Of a DNA stretch of 64,000 bases, positions 48,501 to 59,569 are shown one piece after another. Under the pieces are notes generated by a model. The model had not been told where the DNA came from. It made no database searches and was given only the letters and a program-made list of their open reading frames with translations. The stretch comes from Alitta virens. Lineage: Eukaryota; Annelida; Polychaeta; Phyllodocida; Nereididae. The translations under genes and the position numbers were made by a program. Every line of letters begins with the position of its first letter. Within the stretch, counting starts at the first letter, position 1. The DNA is taken from NCBI GenBank assembly GCA_932294295.1, contig OW028584.1:10548407-10612406 (forward strand), written 5' to 3'.

Positions 48501-51500
48501 TTAAGGACAGGGAAGTGAACTACATTGTTAGAAAACAGCCCTAGCAGGCATACAACTGCCTATACGAATGTTGAACTAGCTTCAAAAAAGCATCTGTACA
48601 TGGGTGACCAGGTATTCAGAACAATGTCACGTGATGCTGCAAGCACACTAGGCAGGTGAACAGGACTGCACTTCATTGTATTGGGCTATAACATGAGTCA
48701 TAATCTGTTACTGACTGATATATTTTTTTTATACTTGGCTGTCATACTGCCCGCCCCTCCAGTGCTTTTAGTTAACCACAGATACGGTTAGTTTCATTAA
48801 ACTCAAAACTAGACGAAGCTATCAAAGCGACAGCTACTCAAAACCGGATCTAAAAGTACATATTTATGATATTTTAGATTAATTTCTTACAGTTACCAAT
48901 GTTTATATTTATCTGGTGATAGATGTAAGCCGATTATTAGCTATAGAAATGGACAGAAGCAGCTGGCTTTAGCACGTTTAGAGCACAGCCAGGTACAGGT
49001 CGCTACAGACAGCTAGAGTCGACCATATTTTATGAAACTAAATGTAAGTCTTAACCAATGCCATGCCATGTGTGAGCCACTAAAGGCATACTATGTAAAA
49101 TGAAACAAATATGTGGCTTTTCATTATTACTTTCTAAAGCATTGAAAGTAGACAAATTACACCTACCTTTAGGCAAGCACTCAGCAGGTCTAGCTGTGCA
49201 GGGATTATCAGTTCCACCTTCATAGTCTTCAGGGGTACCAGTTCCTGGGGCACACATACGCAACCTAGCGGAGAGGTGGTAGTTACCATCAGAAGAGGAT
49301 TGGGCTCCAGTATCACATTGCATGTATGAACACCTGTCTCCAGAGACTGGCAGGTACTGGCCAGGCCATTCACAGGGGCCTAGAAAGGGAAAAAAAGAAA
49401 GAAAAAAATTAATAATGTAAAAAAAAAAATTAATACCCTCTCTTGAGACCTGTAAATTGTGTACAGAGGTCTTGATGGCAGGATTATAATTGCTTTTTTT
49501 GTTCTGCCTATTATCACGACAATTTTACATTTCAGTATACAATAAACTATAATCACGAATACTTGACATACGTTTGATCACTACATCAGTTTAGAGTTTT
49601 TTTTCCTACTGATCATGAACCATTTCAGAACCATCTCAAATATGAATGATAGATTGGCGACATGCTGCACAATAGCCTCGGGCCACCATCAAAACACAAA
49701 TGAACGTTAGACATTTCTGTGAATCAATGTTACGTCAAGTTAATTAGCGTTATTGTCTAAAACAGCAAAAAGAGATTAAATTGATAGACTTTTGGATAGA
49801 CTCATGGATCTACGACACATAAAATTCCTGTCTATCCAGCCACAAAAATTTATGATGTGTTTGGTTGCTTCGTTTACAGCCACTTCCTACTATATATCTA
49901 TATATGTTAGGAATTCCAATCAAATTAATTTCCTGGTTAAATTTAGCCAGCAAAACTTCCAAAATTGCTCATTTACACTGAAAATATTTCAGCTATATGA
50001 TCTCGGTTGCATGACGTTGTCTAGGGCCCAGATAGCATTCCAAATCGGCCCAGCATCGTTTCCATATAGGCCACGGTCAATACAACATCGCATTAACATC
50101 GCCAACCTTGTGACGACATTGGAACTATTTGGAATGCTATCTGGGTAGGGCCCAGATAACATGATTCAGCAGCTAGACATCGGCCAAATGACTGCCCCCA
50201 GTGGCCAATATTGGAACGATGGAGACCCGATTTGGCACGCTATCTAGGATAATGCATAGATTACATGCCACATCGGTGAAATGTTGGCCCAATATCGCCT
50301 GACGTTGGGTAATGTTGGTATTACATCAACCCAATTTGGCATACTATCTAGCAATTCTTCTTCTCTCGAGTCTCAATTTTCCTCTTGAAGATGTTGATGT
50401 AGTATCATCTTCTTGTGGAAGATGGACAGAAATTACCCGTGTAAATTGGAGATTACTTGTGAAATTATGTAGATTGGTCTACCACAGAAATAAGCCACTC
50501 ATATTTGTGTAAAACAGTTTTCTCTTTCAGATTTTGAAGGTAATTTTGAAGGTAACATAGTACTGTTAAGACACTCCAAATTTAACAGCTAAGTGGCAAG
50601 AAGTTTCTGTTATTTTGCCACCATTTTTTTTTGCTGAGCATCATTGGAGACTAAAGTAAAGTTACTCTTTTCTAGTTTAATATTGAATATTGGCAAGAAT
50701 TGTAACTATCATACCATCTCCACTTGACAAGGGTCATTTCTGTCCACCCTCCACAAGATGATGATATCCCATCTATTAAAAATGTGAAATATGTGAAATG
50801 ACTTACCACTTGGCATAACCGCTGAGGGAGCCTTGGATGGTTGAGACACCTGGGCAGGGGCCGGTCGGTAGGAAGGAGCAGGGGCTGGTTGGAAAGAGGC
50901 AGGTGCAGGTTGCTCGATGGCTTCAACCCAAACTGTTGGAGCGCTTGATTGAGCAGACTGTGAAGAATCACCATTAGACCATGAAGATTGCTGAGGTTGA
51001 GCATTATCATTTGACCATGAAGATTGCTGAGGTTGAGCATTATCATTTGACCATGAAGATTGCTGAGGTTGAGCATTGTCATTAGACCATGAAGATTGCT
51101 GAGGTTGAGCATTGTCATTAGACCATGAAGATTGCTGAGGCTGAGCGTTGTCATTTGACCATGAAGATTGCTGAGGTTGAGCATTGTCATTAGACCATGA
51201 AGATTGCTGAGGTTGAGCATTGTCATTAGACCACGAAGATTGCTGTGATTGGGTTCTACTTCCTTCTCGCCAGTACGCACGCCTGGGCTCCCATGAAAAT
51301 CTTCTAGCACCTGAAATCAATCAAATAAATCCCAAAACTCAATATGTCATCTAACCAACTTGATGGCCTACCCAGAAAGCATGCCAATGCAGGCTCGATG
51401 GTGATTTGGCAACAATGTTGGTCGTCGTCTTCCGAGCATTCATGTCTGAATATCTATGACATGGTAGGTGAACTCAAAAATTAAAGAAATATATAGCCAG

Positions 51501-51773
51501 CAGTTTCAAAGCGATATTTATCATTTTCAAAATATTACCATTGTTGCAAAATCACCATTGTCATAATTCAGGTATTATAAGAGCACTGAATAAATTTTAG
51601 TATAAATTATTGATTGTATGTAAACGCATTTCCTGTTTTATAGCAGTATTAAGAATTTTAGTAATTAATACTGCTGATATCCAAATGCTATTTTGCATCC
51701 ATGCTTAATTAAATCGTAAATTACCTGCTGAAGATAGAAGAAGGACGATTCCCAATAAAGTTGTAATTTCCAT
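45511..51773 (-). CDS. Secreted silk/glue-like repetitive protein with six-cysteine module (gene B)
   Basis: Six minus-strand exons join in frame: 51773-51725, 51310-50807, 49379-49167, 46787-46675, 46420-46064 and 45732-45511 (exit phases 1, 1, 1, 0, 0, stop). They total 1458 nt, or 485 residues. Exon 1 is a signal peptide (MEITTLLGIVLLLSSA). Exon 2 has eight 12-residue units, QQSSWSNDNAQP and variants, then a Pro/Ala-rich tail (PAPASFQPAPAPSYRPAPA). Exon 3 is the six-cysteine module (CEWPGQY, CAPGTGTPEDY, NPCTARPAEC). Exon 4 contains DNDVMMMVVLSKKD. Exon 5 has PVPAPWSSNAAPVMA-type units and then GKMMVVVWANDDDN. Exon 6 is Ser-rich and ends in a Met-rich helix-like tail (MSYMKRMMQQMVSLM). The split by composition suggests an extracellular fibrous or adhesive protein (inference). 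It lies upstream of gene A in the same orientation. Confidence 0.8.
46064..46420 (-). repeat. Coding repeat in gene B exon 5 (APAPWSSN units)
   Basis: Three near-identical 48-bp units encode PAPWSSNAAPVMAPV, followed by diverged PWFAQPV and PWSSADSAPVM units. The exon then ends in MMVVVWANDDDN and PAPAPQRQ. Confidence 0.85.
48776..49020. mobile_element. Palindrome-like element MITE-C in intron of gene B
   Basis: GACAGAAGCAGCTGGCTTTAGC, GATGTAAGCCGATTATTAGC, ACCGGATCTAAAAGTACAT and TCGCTACAGACAGCTAG are diverged complements of blocks in 60520-60850 and its tandem copies. No ORF. Confidence 0.6.
49167..49379 (-). other. Six-cysteine module exon of gene B (symmetric 1-1)
   Basis: 213 nt, phase 1 at both ends. 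Spacing is C-x13-C-x4-C-x20-C-x17-C-x6-C. It is homologous to 39175-39393 in gene A and differs by two residues in the third loop. Confidence 0.85.
50027..50250. mobile_element. MITE-A copy followed by a related GATTTGGCA element, intron of gene B
   Basis: 50027-50146 is MITE-A (AGATAGCATTCCAAATCGG ... TTTGGAATGCTATCTGGG). It is followed directly by a second block from AGATAACATGATTC to CCGATTTGGCACGCTATCTAGG. The same ending appears at 25965-25990 and 50330-50352, so this is a sister family with related ends. Confidence 0.7.
50972..51259 (-). repeat. 36-bp coding minisatellite in gene B exon 2
   Basis: Eight units of 36 bp, each encoding a 12-residue block of the QQSSWSNDNAQP type. The last unit on the gene strand is SSWSNGDSSQ. 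Nucleotide differences between units are few and mostly synonymous (TCATTT/TCATTA, GAGCAT/GAGCGT), pointing to recent expansion or homogenisation. Confidence 0.95.
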
Positions 51774-51827
51774 GTTGATGATTCAAAGGCTGCTAGTGAC
51801 AATGTAATCAAGCTAATGATGTTCCCC

Positions 51828-51835
51828 CTTATATA
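51828..51835 (-). promoter_or_regulatory. TATA box of gene B
   Basis: TATATAAG on the gene strand, 55-62 bp upstream of the gene B ATG. A start site about 30 bp downstream leaves a 5' UTR of roughly 25-30 nt. This supports the chosen start exon. Confidence 0.6.
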
Positions 51836-52441
51836 TGTGTTGACTGGCCTATCATGGCCTAATGAAACTTGAGTGCGCATGCGCGCATGTCTGTGACGTA
51901 GCACAGAGACTTATCGTTTGTAGCCTCAGGGTCTTGATTGTTACCTGCAGGTCTAACCATGGCTTTTGTAATTAAATCGTATGGTTTGAAAAAAAAGTAT
52001 ACAAGCAAAAAACACCAAAAGTATGCTGCCGGAGTTAAGTACTTTAGTCTATCCCTATAATGACAGGACTAAAATGCAGGAGTGTCGTTTTAAAGCTAAA
52101 AAAAAAAGGGGAAATTACTCGATTTTTCATACTAATTTGTCAAACGTCTAGTGAAGCAAATTTAAACAATGGGGCACTCCTCAATAACCATAAAATCAGC
52201 TCCCACGGCAAAGTTTGAGGTTTTGTTCTCTCATTAATCGTGTGGAACTCAATTGTCTGTTTGGACAAGTAATTTTCCCTAAAGCTAATTAATGAACTGA
52301 TAAATTGGCACAATGTGGATTAGCATTACTTCATTCATTGATGGATTCATTCTTTCTCTCTCTCTCTGACTAGAAATGACTTGCCATCTCAAAATTAATA
52401 GTTTACTTACTTACTAAATTGCTTACTTATTTACTTACTTA

Positions 52442-52483
<42 letters not shown>

Positions 52484-53789
52484 CACTTACTCACTTACTA
52501 ATTTACTTACTTACTAATTTACTTACTTACTTTCCAGAACTTCTTATTTGGTTTTTCTTATCGTTCATAGATAGATAGATATAAAGACAGACAGACAGAC
52601 AGATAGACAGATAGATAGATAGATAGATAGACAGATAGATAGATAGATATAATTAATAGAATTAAGAGCTACATCTATCAATTGTTAAGCAATTTGTTGA
52701 TTGTTCATTAATTAAGAGTATGCATAGGTAACTAGCAATAATTCATGCCTATGCATGGCCGAATGTGCTATGTGCGTTGCATGGTTTTCACCTCATTTTA
52801 ATTAGCTAAAAACCATGGGTTTCCATGCGTTTATCCTTCTCATGGAAAACGCACGTGGCACATTTAGCCATGTACTAATCAAATGTTTTGGACATAGGCC
52901 TATGTCAAATCTTATTTCAATTTACTTAAGTTTGCTTTAGTTAATTAATCGTTACAAATTATGAGTGGCTTTAAAATATCATTAACTTGTGTAGAAATGC
53001 TTGGGTTAAAGAATTAGTATTTTTTATATTTTGCAGCCTGCCAACTATGAACCATTCTAGCCCTATATATCAATAACTGGATTGTATTGTTCCTGTCATA
53101 CAATTGTTGACAATTGCTAATTATTATTCTATTTTCTTTGAGGGGGGGGGGGGTATTTTCTTGGACTTCCTGCAGCTACATGGTTTTAGATAGAAAGCAC
53201 AGTTTATCATTTGGCCAACAGTGTCGCTATGAGGTCGCTGACAATAGTACCACGTGACATTTTGGCACAAGCACTGACCTTAAGTATAATGAGCACGTGA
53301 CATCAAACAATGAGTGGGTTGCCTCCAGGGCTAGGGGACACTTACGAAAATATGAGAGCAATTTAGTAATGAAATAGTCAAATACATGTAGATAGATAAA
53401 TAACGATTTATGAATAAAAATTAGAGAGCTTATATAATATAGTTTGTACAGTGAATAACAAAAATACCCAACCATCTGTGGTAAACAATATTTTTTACAT
53501 GCTATTATCCCAAAAAGATTAATTCTCTAATTTCAAAGAGATCTATTATAACATATAACCACTCTTTTTCTCGTTGTATCTTTTGTATAATGCTTTATTA
53601 TTATTTTTTGTTTTGGGGTTCATGTGCTTTTTCAACTTTGTTTGACTGTGCCACAACTTATATGGTGTGGTCAAAAAACATCACAAGCCAAAAACAAAAA
53701 AAATCAAAAACAAAAAAACACTGCAGCCTTTTAACTAAATTTTAAGTCGTCTCAAATATGAGTTATCCACGGTCCTACTGGCAAGATGG
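51836..53789. other. Intergenic: microsatellites and a small palindrome
   Basis: 52402-52532 is (TTAC)n and 52567-52650 is (GATA/GACA)n. 52751-52875 is a palindromic MITE with arms GCATGGCCGAATGTGC and, reverse-complemented, ACATGGCTAAATGTGCC, around a GTGCGTT core. A poly-G tract is at 53143-53152. No gene seen. Confidence 0.7.
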
Positions 53790-54610
53790 TCTTAAGATAA
53801 GATAACAGAAGATAAAATTGTGTTTTCTATCACATAAAATAAGATAAAATAAGATAAGATACCATAAATTTTTTTTTGTCATATACAATTTACAAACAAC
53901 ACTAGATCCTATGAGCTAATTTGTGAAAAAATACAACACAACAATATTATAGCAATAAGTCAAATAATACCGGTACCATCTTTCACTTAAAAGAGTAGTT
54001 TGAGATCATAATTATAAAACATTCAGTGAGCACATGTTAGAAGTTCACTACCATGTTTTTGAAAGATTTAAAATCTTTACCACCAAGACATTCTTTGTAT
54101 ATATGGACTACTGTGGTCATTTGTTACAAATCTCAGGGCTCTTTTCTGTATTTTTTCCACTGGTTATGTTACAAAAAGTCCACACAACAGGACAGAAGTT
54201 GAAGGCATTCCTCTCACCTTCACCGAGTAGGTTTTTAAATCTATACATCACTTTTTAATTATCAACTTGCCTTTATACATAGGGTTTTAAATGCTCATTA
54301 AAATTCAGCTTATTATCAGTAGTAGTTGCATGCATATACTCATTGATTTGTTGGTATGAAATTGATAGGTCGATAATTTTCTTTACCAATGTGGTCTTTC
54401 TTCTTGTAAAGGGCATACCTCTTGAAAGCATCGTTTACAAGAGTGGTCAGATTTACACTTTTGGGTTTTACAAATCAAAACCTGTGAATTTCTTTGTCTT
54501 TAGCATTTTCAGTTCACGAAACATAAGATCATAATTTATAACTTCAAAATCAATCACTTGTCCGTTTGCTTGTGGGTAGATATTAGTGATGCTGTGAAAG
54601 TCAATCATTT
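53790..54610 (-). mobile_element. Decayed LINE fragment
   Basis: Minus-strand translation gives broken pieces of a LINE reverse transcriptase: FRELKMLKTKKFTGFDL, KKKDHIGKENYRPIS, DNKLNFNEHLK and FNFCPVVWTFC followed by KSPEICNK. Several stops and frame changes interrupt it. AAGATAAGATAAC-type repeats at 53795-53865 look like the element's 3' tail. Large internal parts of the RT are missing. Confidence 0.65.
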
Positions 54611-55069
54611 TCTTCAGACCGGTTTATGTATCCCATGTTTGTGACAGTTATTGCCCTGCAGGAAGCTGATTGAGGATTTATGATAAGCCTGAATCAGCCT
54701 CCCAAGGGCAATAACTCACTAATTTCATGAGTGTAGACAACACAAACAAATTTAAACATACACTTCATCCCTCTTAGAAGTATTTGTTGTTCATCGTTTG
54801 TCATCAGCTGATGCATTTTAAAACTGAATAGTTACTGCCTGCAATGAGAGTGTCTGAAGTAATAGCTAGTGCTCCACTGCACACGGATCTTAGTTTCACA
54901 ATGGTAATATTAAATAGCCAGGTATGAACTTTTTTTCTTTCTTCAAAATAATGTAAAAAAATCTAACCAAAGCGTCATATTCTTGCTGTTATAGAAATTT
55001 GCACTGCAGAAAAATAACCTGTCAGTATGGGATTAATAGTGATTTGAATAAAATGGTCAAGTTTTTTCA
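54611..55069. other. Intergenic; short dispersed block at 54640-54715
   Basis: GTGACAGTTATTGCCCTG ... GATTGAGGATTTATGATA resembles 13430-13480, so it is a small dispersed repeat. It also forms a hairpin with CCTGAATCAGCCTCCCAAGGGCAATAACT. No gene. Confidence 0.5.
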
Positions 55070-55480
55070 AAAAATGTAATAGCTAAAAAACGAGATGGTC
55101 TTAATAGTGATGTGGTTTTTAACAGGTGGTCTTGATAATGAGGTGGTTCTAACAATGAGGTGTTTTAATTGTTAGGTGTTTAAATGAGTTGTCTCAATAG
55201 TGAGATGGTCTTATATACTGAGGTGTTCTTATATTTTAATAATGAAGGGGGTCTAGTGAGGTGTTCGTTAGTGAAGTGATCTAAATAGGGAAGTGATCTT
55301 AATTGCTAGGTGGGCTTATATTGAGGTGTTCTTATATGAGTGGTGTTGTTTTAATAATGAATAGTGAGGTGTCTCACTAGTGAAGAGGTCTGAGTGGTGA
55401 GGTGGTCTTAATTGTGAGGTACCAGCGGTCTTATATTGAAGTGTTCTCATGGTGCTGATGGGGTTTTGATAATAAAGTGC
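55070..55480. repeat. Degenerate minisatellite (GTGAGGTGGTCTTAATA)n
   Basis: Roughly twenty loose copies of a 16-20 bp unit, (A/G)TGAGGTGGTCTTAAT. Related single units lie near 47770-47800 and 58095-58130 in complement (ACCACCTCACTATTAAGACC). Confidence 0.75.
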
Positions 55481-56040
55481 TTTTAATAAGTACTGTTATA
55501 TGTTGCAGTTTGTTTTTATTTACAGAACTGTTACTAGGATTGTTTATTGTTTGCCCTAGTACTAATTCTTCAGTGTTTGACATAGTTATCAACTTATCAC
55601 TCCCTGGTTATCACTGAAACGGAAAATATTGTCAGCCTGTTTGGGCTGATAACTGATTTAGTCACCAGCGAATACTGCCTTCTTATTGGCTGAGGAGGGG
55701 TATTAATTGCAATATCGACAAAGTAGTCATTCAAAACATTTGCCAAATCACATTTTGTGACGCATCTTGAAAATTAAATACAGGATTTTTCACAACTTTT
55801 AGAAGGGCCTGACACAATTTTTTTTACAGATTTCTATTCAGGATAAGTGACACTTTCACGCTTTTTTTTACTTCGATTTGGCAAATTCCTCTCATATCAT
55901 CCATGGATTAAGAGAAGGGGGTGGGATCAAAAGGCTCTCAATTGGGACCAGAAGACATCCGCTTATCCCCAAAGGTGTGGTCCACTGTGAAACAACACAC
56001 TTCAAGAACAATCCCAAAACTTCAAAAAGATCAATACAAT
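55481..56040. other. Intergenic, no gene recognised
   Basis: No supported exon. It may be decayed 5' sequence of the adjoining LINE. Confidence 0.45.
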
Positions 56041-56044
56041 GGTC

Positions 56045-57560
56045 ATGAAGTATTGTATTGGATCTTGCAAATATAAACATGTTGAGAAGATCAATGACTC
56101 ATCTGGCATGATCCGCTGCTGCCTCTGTGCACATTGGTTCCATGCAGAGTGCATGGGAATGAAGAAAAATGAACCAGGTGTAGTGTGGCCCTGTGTGGAA
56201 TTGAGACATGTAATGTGAAGTCCAGAAGTTAGTGTCTTCTCTGGAGGTAAATAAAGTTGCAATTAAAATGCCCTGGATGAATGAAAAACAAACACCTGCA
56301 GAATGTGACAAACTAAAGGAAGAAATTGCTGATCTCAAGACGAAAATAGGTGTTTACAATGTTCAAGTAGAAAGCAATACATTGAAAGGGTTCCAGAACA
56401 AGAAGTCCTTCCTTGCTGGGGATGAAAACAAACTCAGAGGGGACAACTTAGAATAGTTGTAAACTCTGTTGTCTCCTGTTGTGATATATGATGTTTCCTG
56501 TTGCAGGGTTTTGATTTCTATGTATGTGTATTGTGTGAAAACTTATATTATGAAAAAATAAAAAAATCCTAAATCCTAACTCATAAACACGAAGGTGTCG
56601 TCCCTACCAGGTGCCAAGTTTAAAGGATGTTGCTGAACATTTACTGGGAGTGATAAAGGTAACAGCAGTATCTACCTGTGCATGGGCACCAATGATTGCA
56701 GTGAGCCCAATGCAGACATAGAAGGAGCAGCGTCCTCCTACAAAGACCTGGTGTCTGCATTGACCAACGAAGCAGGAAGGACCTCAGACACTGTGACCTC
56801 GAGGGTCCCACCAAGAAGTGATGACCATGCTTGTCAGCAGAGAGTTGAGGCCCTGAATGCAGCTTTAAGCACAGTCGCAGCTGGTACAAGGGCAACATTA
56901 GTGGGCCATAGTGCCACCTTCTGTTTGCACAATGGAGACATCAAAGATGGCTGCAACTCTCCAAACATGGTACGAATCGCCTTCTGAAGCTGAAGATCCC
57001 AATTAAAAGTGTTGAAAAGAGGTTACTAAATCTTGGAATGATCACCAACAATGATGTATTGGGTTGATTACTGCAGTTATAAGAAGTCAATATGTACCAA
57101 ATGACTGGAAATTTGCGAGTTTCAGACTGATTCCTATTTTCAAGGGCAAGGGTTGTAAATATGATAAGGTAATTATATAGGCCAATATCTACAATATCAC
57201 ATGTATCCAAAATATTTGAAAGAGAAATTCAGGTACAACTGATATCATTTCTCATTGATAACGATTATATAGCCATTGATCAATCTGCTTACAAGAAGTT
57301 TCATAACACCCAAACTTATTTACACTGTGTTGTAGATGATTGGCCAGAAAATGTAGGTGACCGTGTCTACACTGGAGTTTGTCTTCTCTATATAAAAAAA
57401 AGTTTTGATTATATTGACCATTCTATTTTATTACAAAAATTGTCATTTTATGGTGTAAGAGATTTTGAATTTGAACTTTTCAATGGAATGCATTACCTAC
57501 ATCAAAGATCTCTCCAGTATTGCTGCTTTTAAAGTTAAGCGTCAATGTTTTATGATGTTT
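56045..57560 (+). mobile_element. Decayed LINE with PHD finger, coiled coil, SGNH esterase-like and RT remnants
   Basis: 56045-56221 encodes a PHD-like zinc finger (IRCCLCAHWFHAECMGM, then WPC). 56232-56456 is charged and coiled-coil-like (CDKLKEEIADLKTKIGV). 56660-56985 resembles the SGNH/esterase domain of CR1-group ORF1 proteins (GTNDCSEPNADIE, SRVPPRSDDHACQQRVEALN). 57090-57540 is a broken RT (PISTISHVSKIFERE-type, DQSAYKKFHNTQT, KKSFDYIDHSILL). Stops and frameshifts separate all parts. The order PHD, coiled coil, esterase, RT is that of known invertebrate CR1-like LINEs. The endonuclease part is missing. Confidence 0.7.
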
Positions 57561-58148
57561 TTATCTTTGTGAATATTTAAAGGGCACTGCTGAAAAACAG
57601 TTATACTAACTGAGCATTTTACACGTGTAAAATATATTTGTAACTAAATAAATAAATCAGTTGGATTATTTAAGATTGTAAGTTCTTCTTTTAGGACAAC
57701 AGAACTTTCTTTGCCATTTCATTTATCTGAGAAAATAGGTGTTCATGCAATGCCAAAAATCTTAACATTGAGGCGACATATCATAATGAGGTCATCTTAA
57801 AATGGGATTATGCTGAACCCTGTTAGTGCTACTGGCTGACAAATATCATTAAACATCCATATAAATAAAGCTAATATTATCTTGAGCTTGTAAGCTCTAC
57901 AAATTTATTGATTATTTAAATCAGCACATATGCATGGATTGCCACTGTTAACACACAGTCCAATTCCTTGCTCCTCCACCAGGATCGTTGCTCCGTCCGA
58001 AGTCTGGCAGACCCTCAGGGCCAGAAAAAGTTGCAATGACAGGAGAGGGTATGCGTAGGAGACTGTTCAATCAGAGTGCAGTGTAAAGTGAAGCCCCGCT
58101 TTAAGACCAGCTCACTACTAAGACCATCTTGCTATCATTACTTAAACC
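57561..58148. other. Intergenic, no gene recognised
   Basis: AT-rich. No exon or repeat was supported apart from one ACCACCTCACTA-like unit near 58100. Confidence 0.45.
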
Positions 58149-58322
58149 ACCAGGGGCGGATCCAGAAAATGTTTCAGGGGGGGGGGGGAGGCGAGGTGGA
58201 CAAATTAAAATGTATTGCGTGGACCGCTGAATTTTTAATATGTACTAGGACAAATTTGGGGGGGGGGGGGAGGTTGTAGGCCCAAACACTCCCCCCCCCC
58301 CCAACTAAATCCGCCACTGACC
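58149..58322. mobile_element. Short TIR element with CAG(G/T)GGCGGAT ends
   Basis: The left end CAGGGGCGGATCCAG and the reverse complement of the right end, CAGTGGCGGATTTAG, enclose about 170 bp with three long G or C runs (58180-58188, 58259-58270, 58291-58302). The ends are of a kind common to non-autonomous DNA transposons. Superfamily not assigned. Confidence 0.6.
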
Positions 58323-58632
58323 ACTCTTTATCGAACCACTACCTCTCATTTAGACATCTCTCGCCATTGAAACCATGATGGTGAGGTTTCACTGAATTCG
58401 TTTTGATAGGCATATGGAACGGGATTCCAGGAACATGGCAAATTTTGTCTAATCCTTGTATGACACCGTTTGCATGACACAGTGTTTCAAACGACAATTG
58501 AAAGTTATCATATTGCTAAATGACAGCGTACATGGATTAAACTTGGTGTATATATTAAGGATTAGAATACCTGGTTTCAGACTTAAAGGGGAAAAAAAAC
58601 TTTATCGAATAACAGTAGTAAATTCGAAGAAC

Positions 58633-58880
58633 ATGGCCAAAAGGAACATATTCAATTTGTTGTTCTCACTATGTTTGTTCAGTCCAGTAGTGGCCAGTGA
58701 TTGTGAGGTCAAACCAGGACCACTGCTTCTATTTCTCACTCGAACTGAACTGAGAGAACTTTCTTTGGAATCCAACCAGGACAGGATCATCGAAAATGGC
58801 CTTAAAAATGGCGTTGGACTTGATTACGATTATGACAAACAGCGAGTATTCATCTCAGATATGGTGGAAAATACAATCTG
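58633..58880 (+). CDS. First exon of an LRP-like YWTD propeller protein
   Basis: ATG opens a signal peptide (IFNLLFSLCLFSPVVAS) followed by the start of a YWTD-type propeller: LLLFLTRTELRELSLE, then GVGLDYDYDKQRVFISDM. The exon ends in phase 2 at ATCTG/GTTTGT. Joining it to the acceptor at 61097 completes a Trp codon and gives VENTIW then MNSTDCG, the normal passage from one blade to the next in LDL-receptor-related proteins. The matching acceptor of the nearest repeat copy (59570 onward) has been lost, so splicing would have to reach the second copy. The YWTD exons it must use all carry an in-frame stop. Confidence 0.65.
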
Positions 58881-59039
58881 GTTTGTATAATGTTTAGTAC
58901 GAGGAAGAAAATGTTATATATGTGTGAGTTATATGTTAGTCAACTCCAGACTATGAGGGGATATAACTAAATTTTACTCTGCTAGACATATCTAGTATGT
59001 GTTTGATTGTTTGATTTAACTGCTCTAAGACAAGTAAGG

Positions 59040-59569
59040 AACAGTTTTTGTATACCTGGGCCTGGCCTTTAACAAGTATAGAACTATCATACTATGTTCT
59101 ATGAAAGACCAAGTTTGTTAAGAACGAACGGTTTGAGCGCTGAAAATATATGGGTCAATGCAGCAGCAGCGTAGGCAGCATAGGCAGCGTAGGCAGGGAG
59201 GGGGATAGGGCGGTTTCACATAATATAAAATTCTCCAATAACTGTTGGGGGTACAGCTGTAAATTACACACCATTAGAACCGTAATACAAACGCGCAACT
59301 TCCAAATAAATTTGACAAAGATCCGACCAGTAGAAGTCGAAAAAAAAATCCCAGATTTTTTGACGTTGTACAAATCGTCAACAGGATCGCCTAAACCGCA
59401 CTATTATAAATACTTTAAAAGGCTGCCGCTCCCCTAATAGTCGTCCGATTTTCGTCAAATAAAGACTGAATTGTTTAAGAAAATGTGTAGAATTTATATC
59501 TTAGTTCAAACACTAGATGACGGTACTTTTTCTTCTTCAAAGTGGTTGGTGAAAACAGAACAAATTAGT
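59040..59569 (+). mobile_element. Dispersed repeat replacing the 5' end of YWTD exon copy 1
   Basis: Reverse complement of 8829-9570. Its terminal CAGAACAAATTAGT stops exactly where homology to the YWTD exon begins (GCGGAACAACATCTG at 59570). Contains GCAGCAGCGTAGGCAGC-type triplets at 59160-59195. Confidence 0.75.

Noticed and set aside
50672..51310. 212-codon ORF with repeated NLHGLMTMLNLS
   Set aside because: It is the wrong frame of gene B exon 2. The correct frame (QQSSWSNDNAQP) fits the signal-peptide exon phase and ends at a donor.
52402..52650. Possible CRISPR-like or satellite array
   Set aside because: Simple tetranucleotide microsatellites without spacers.
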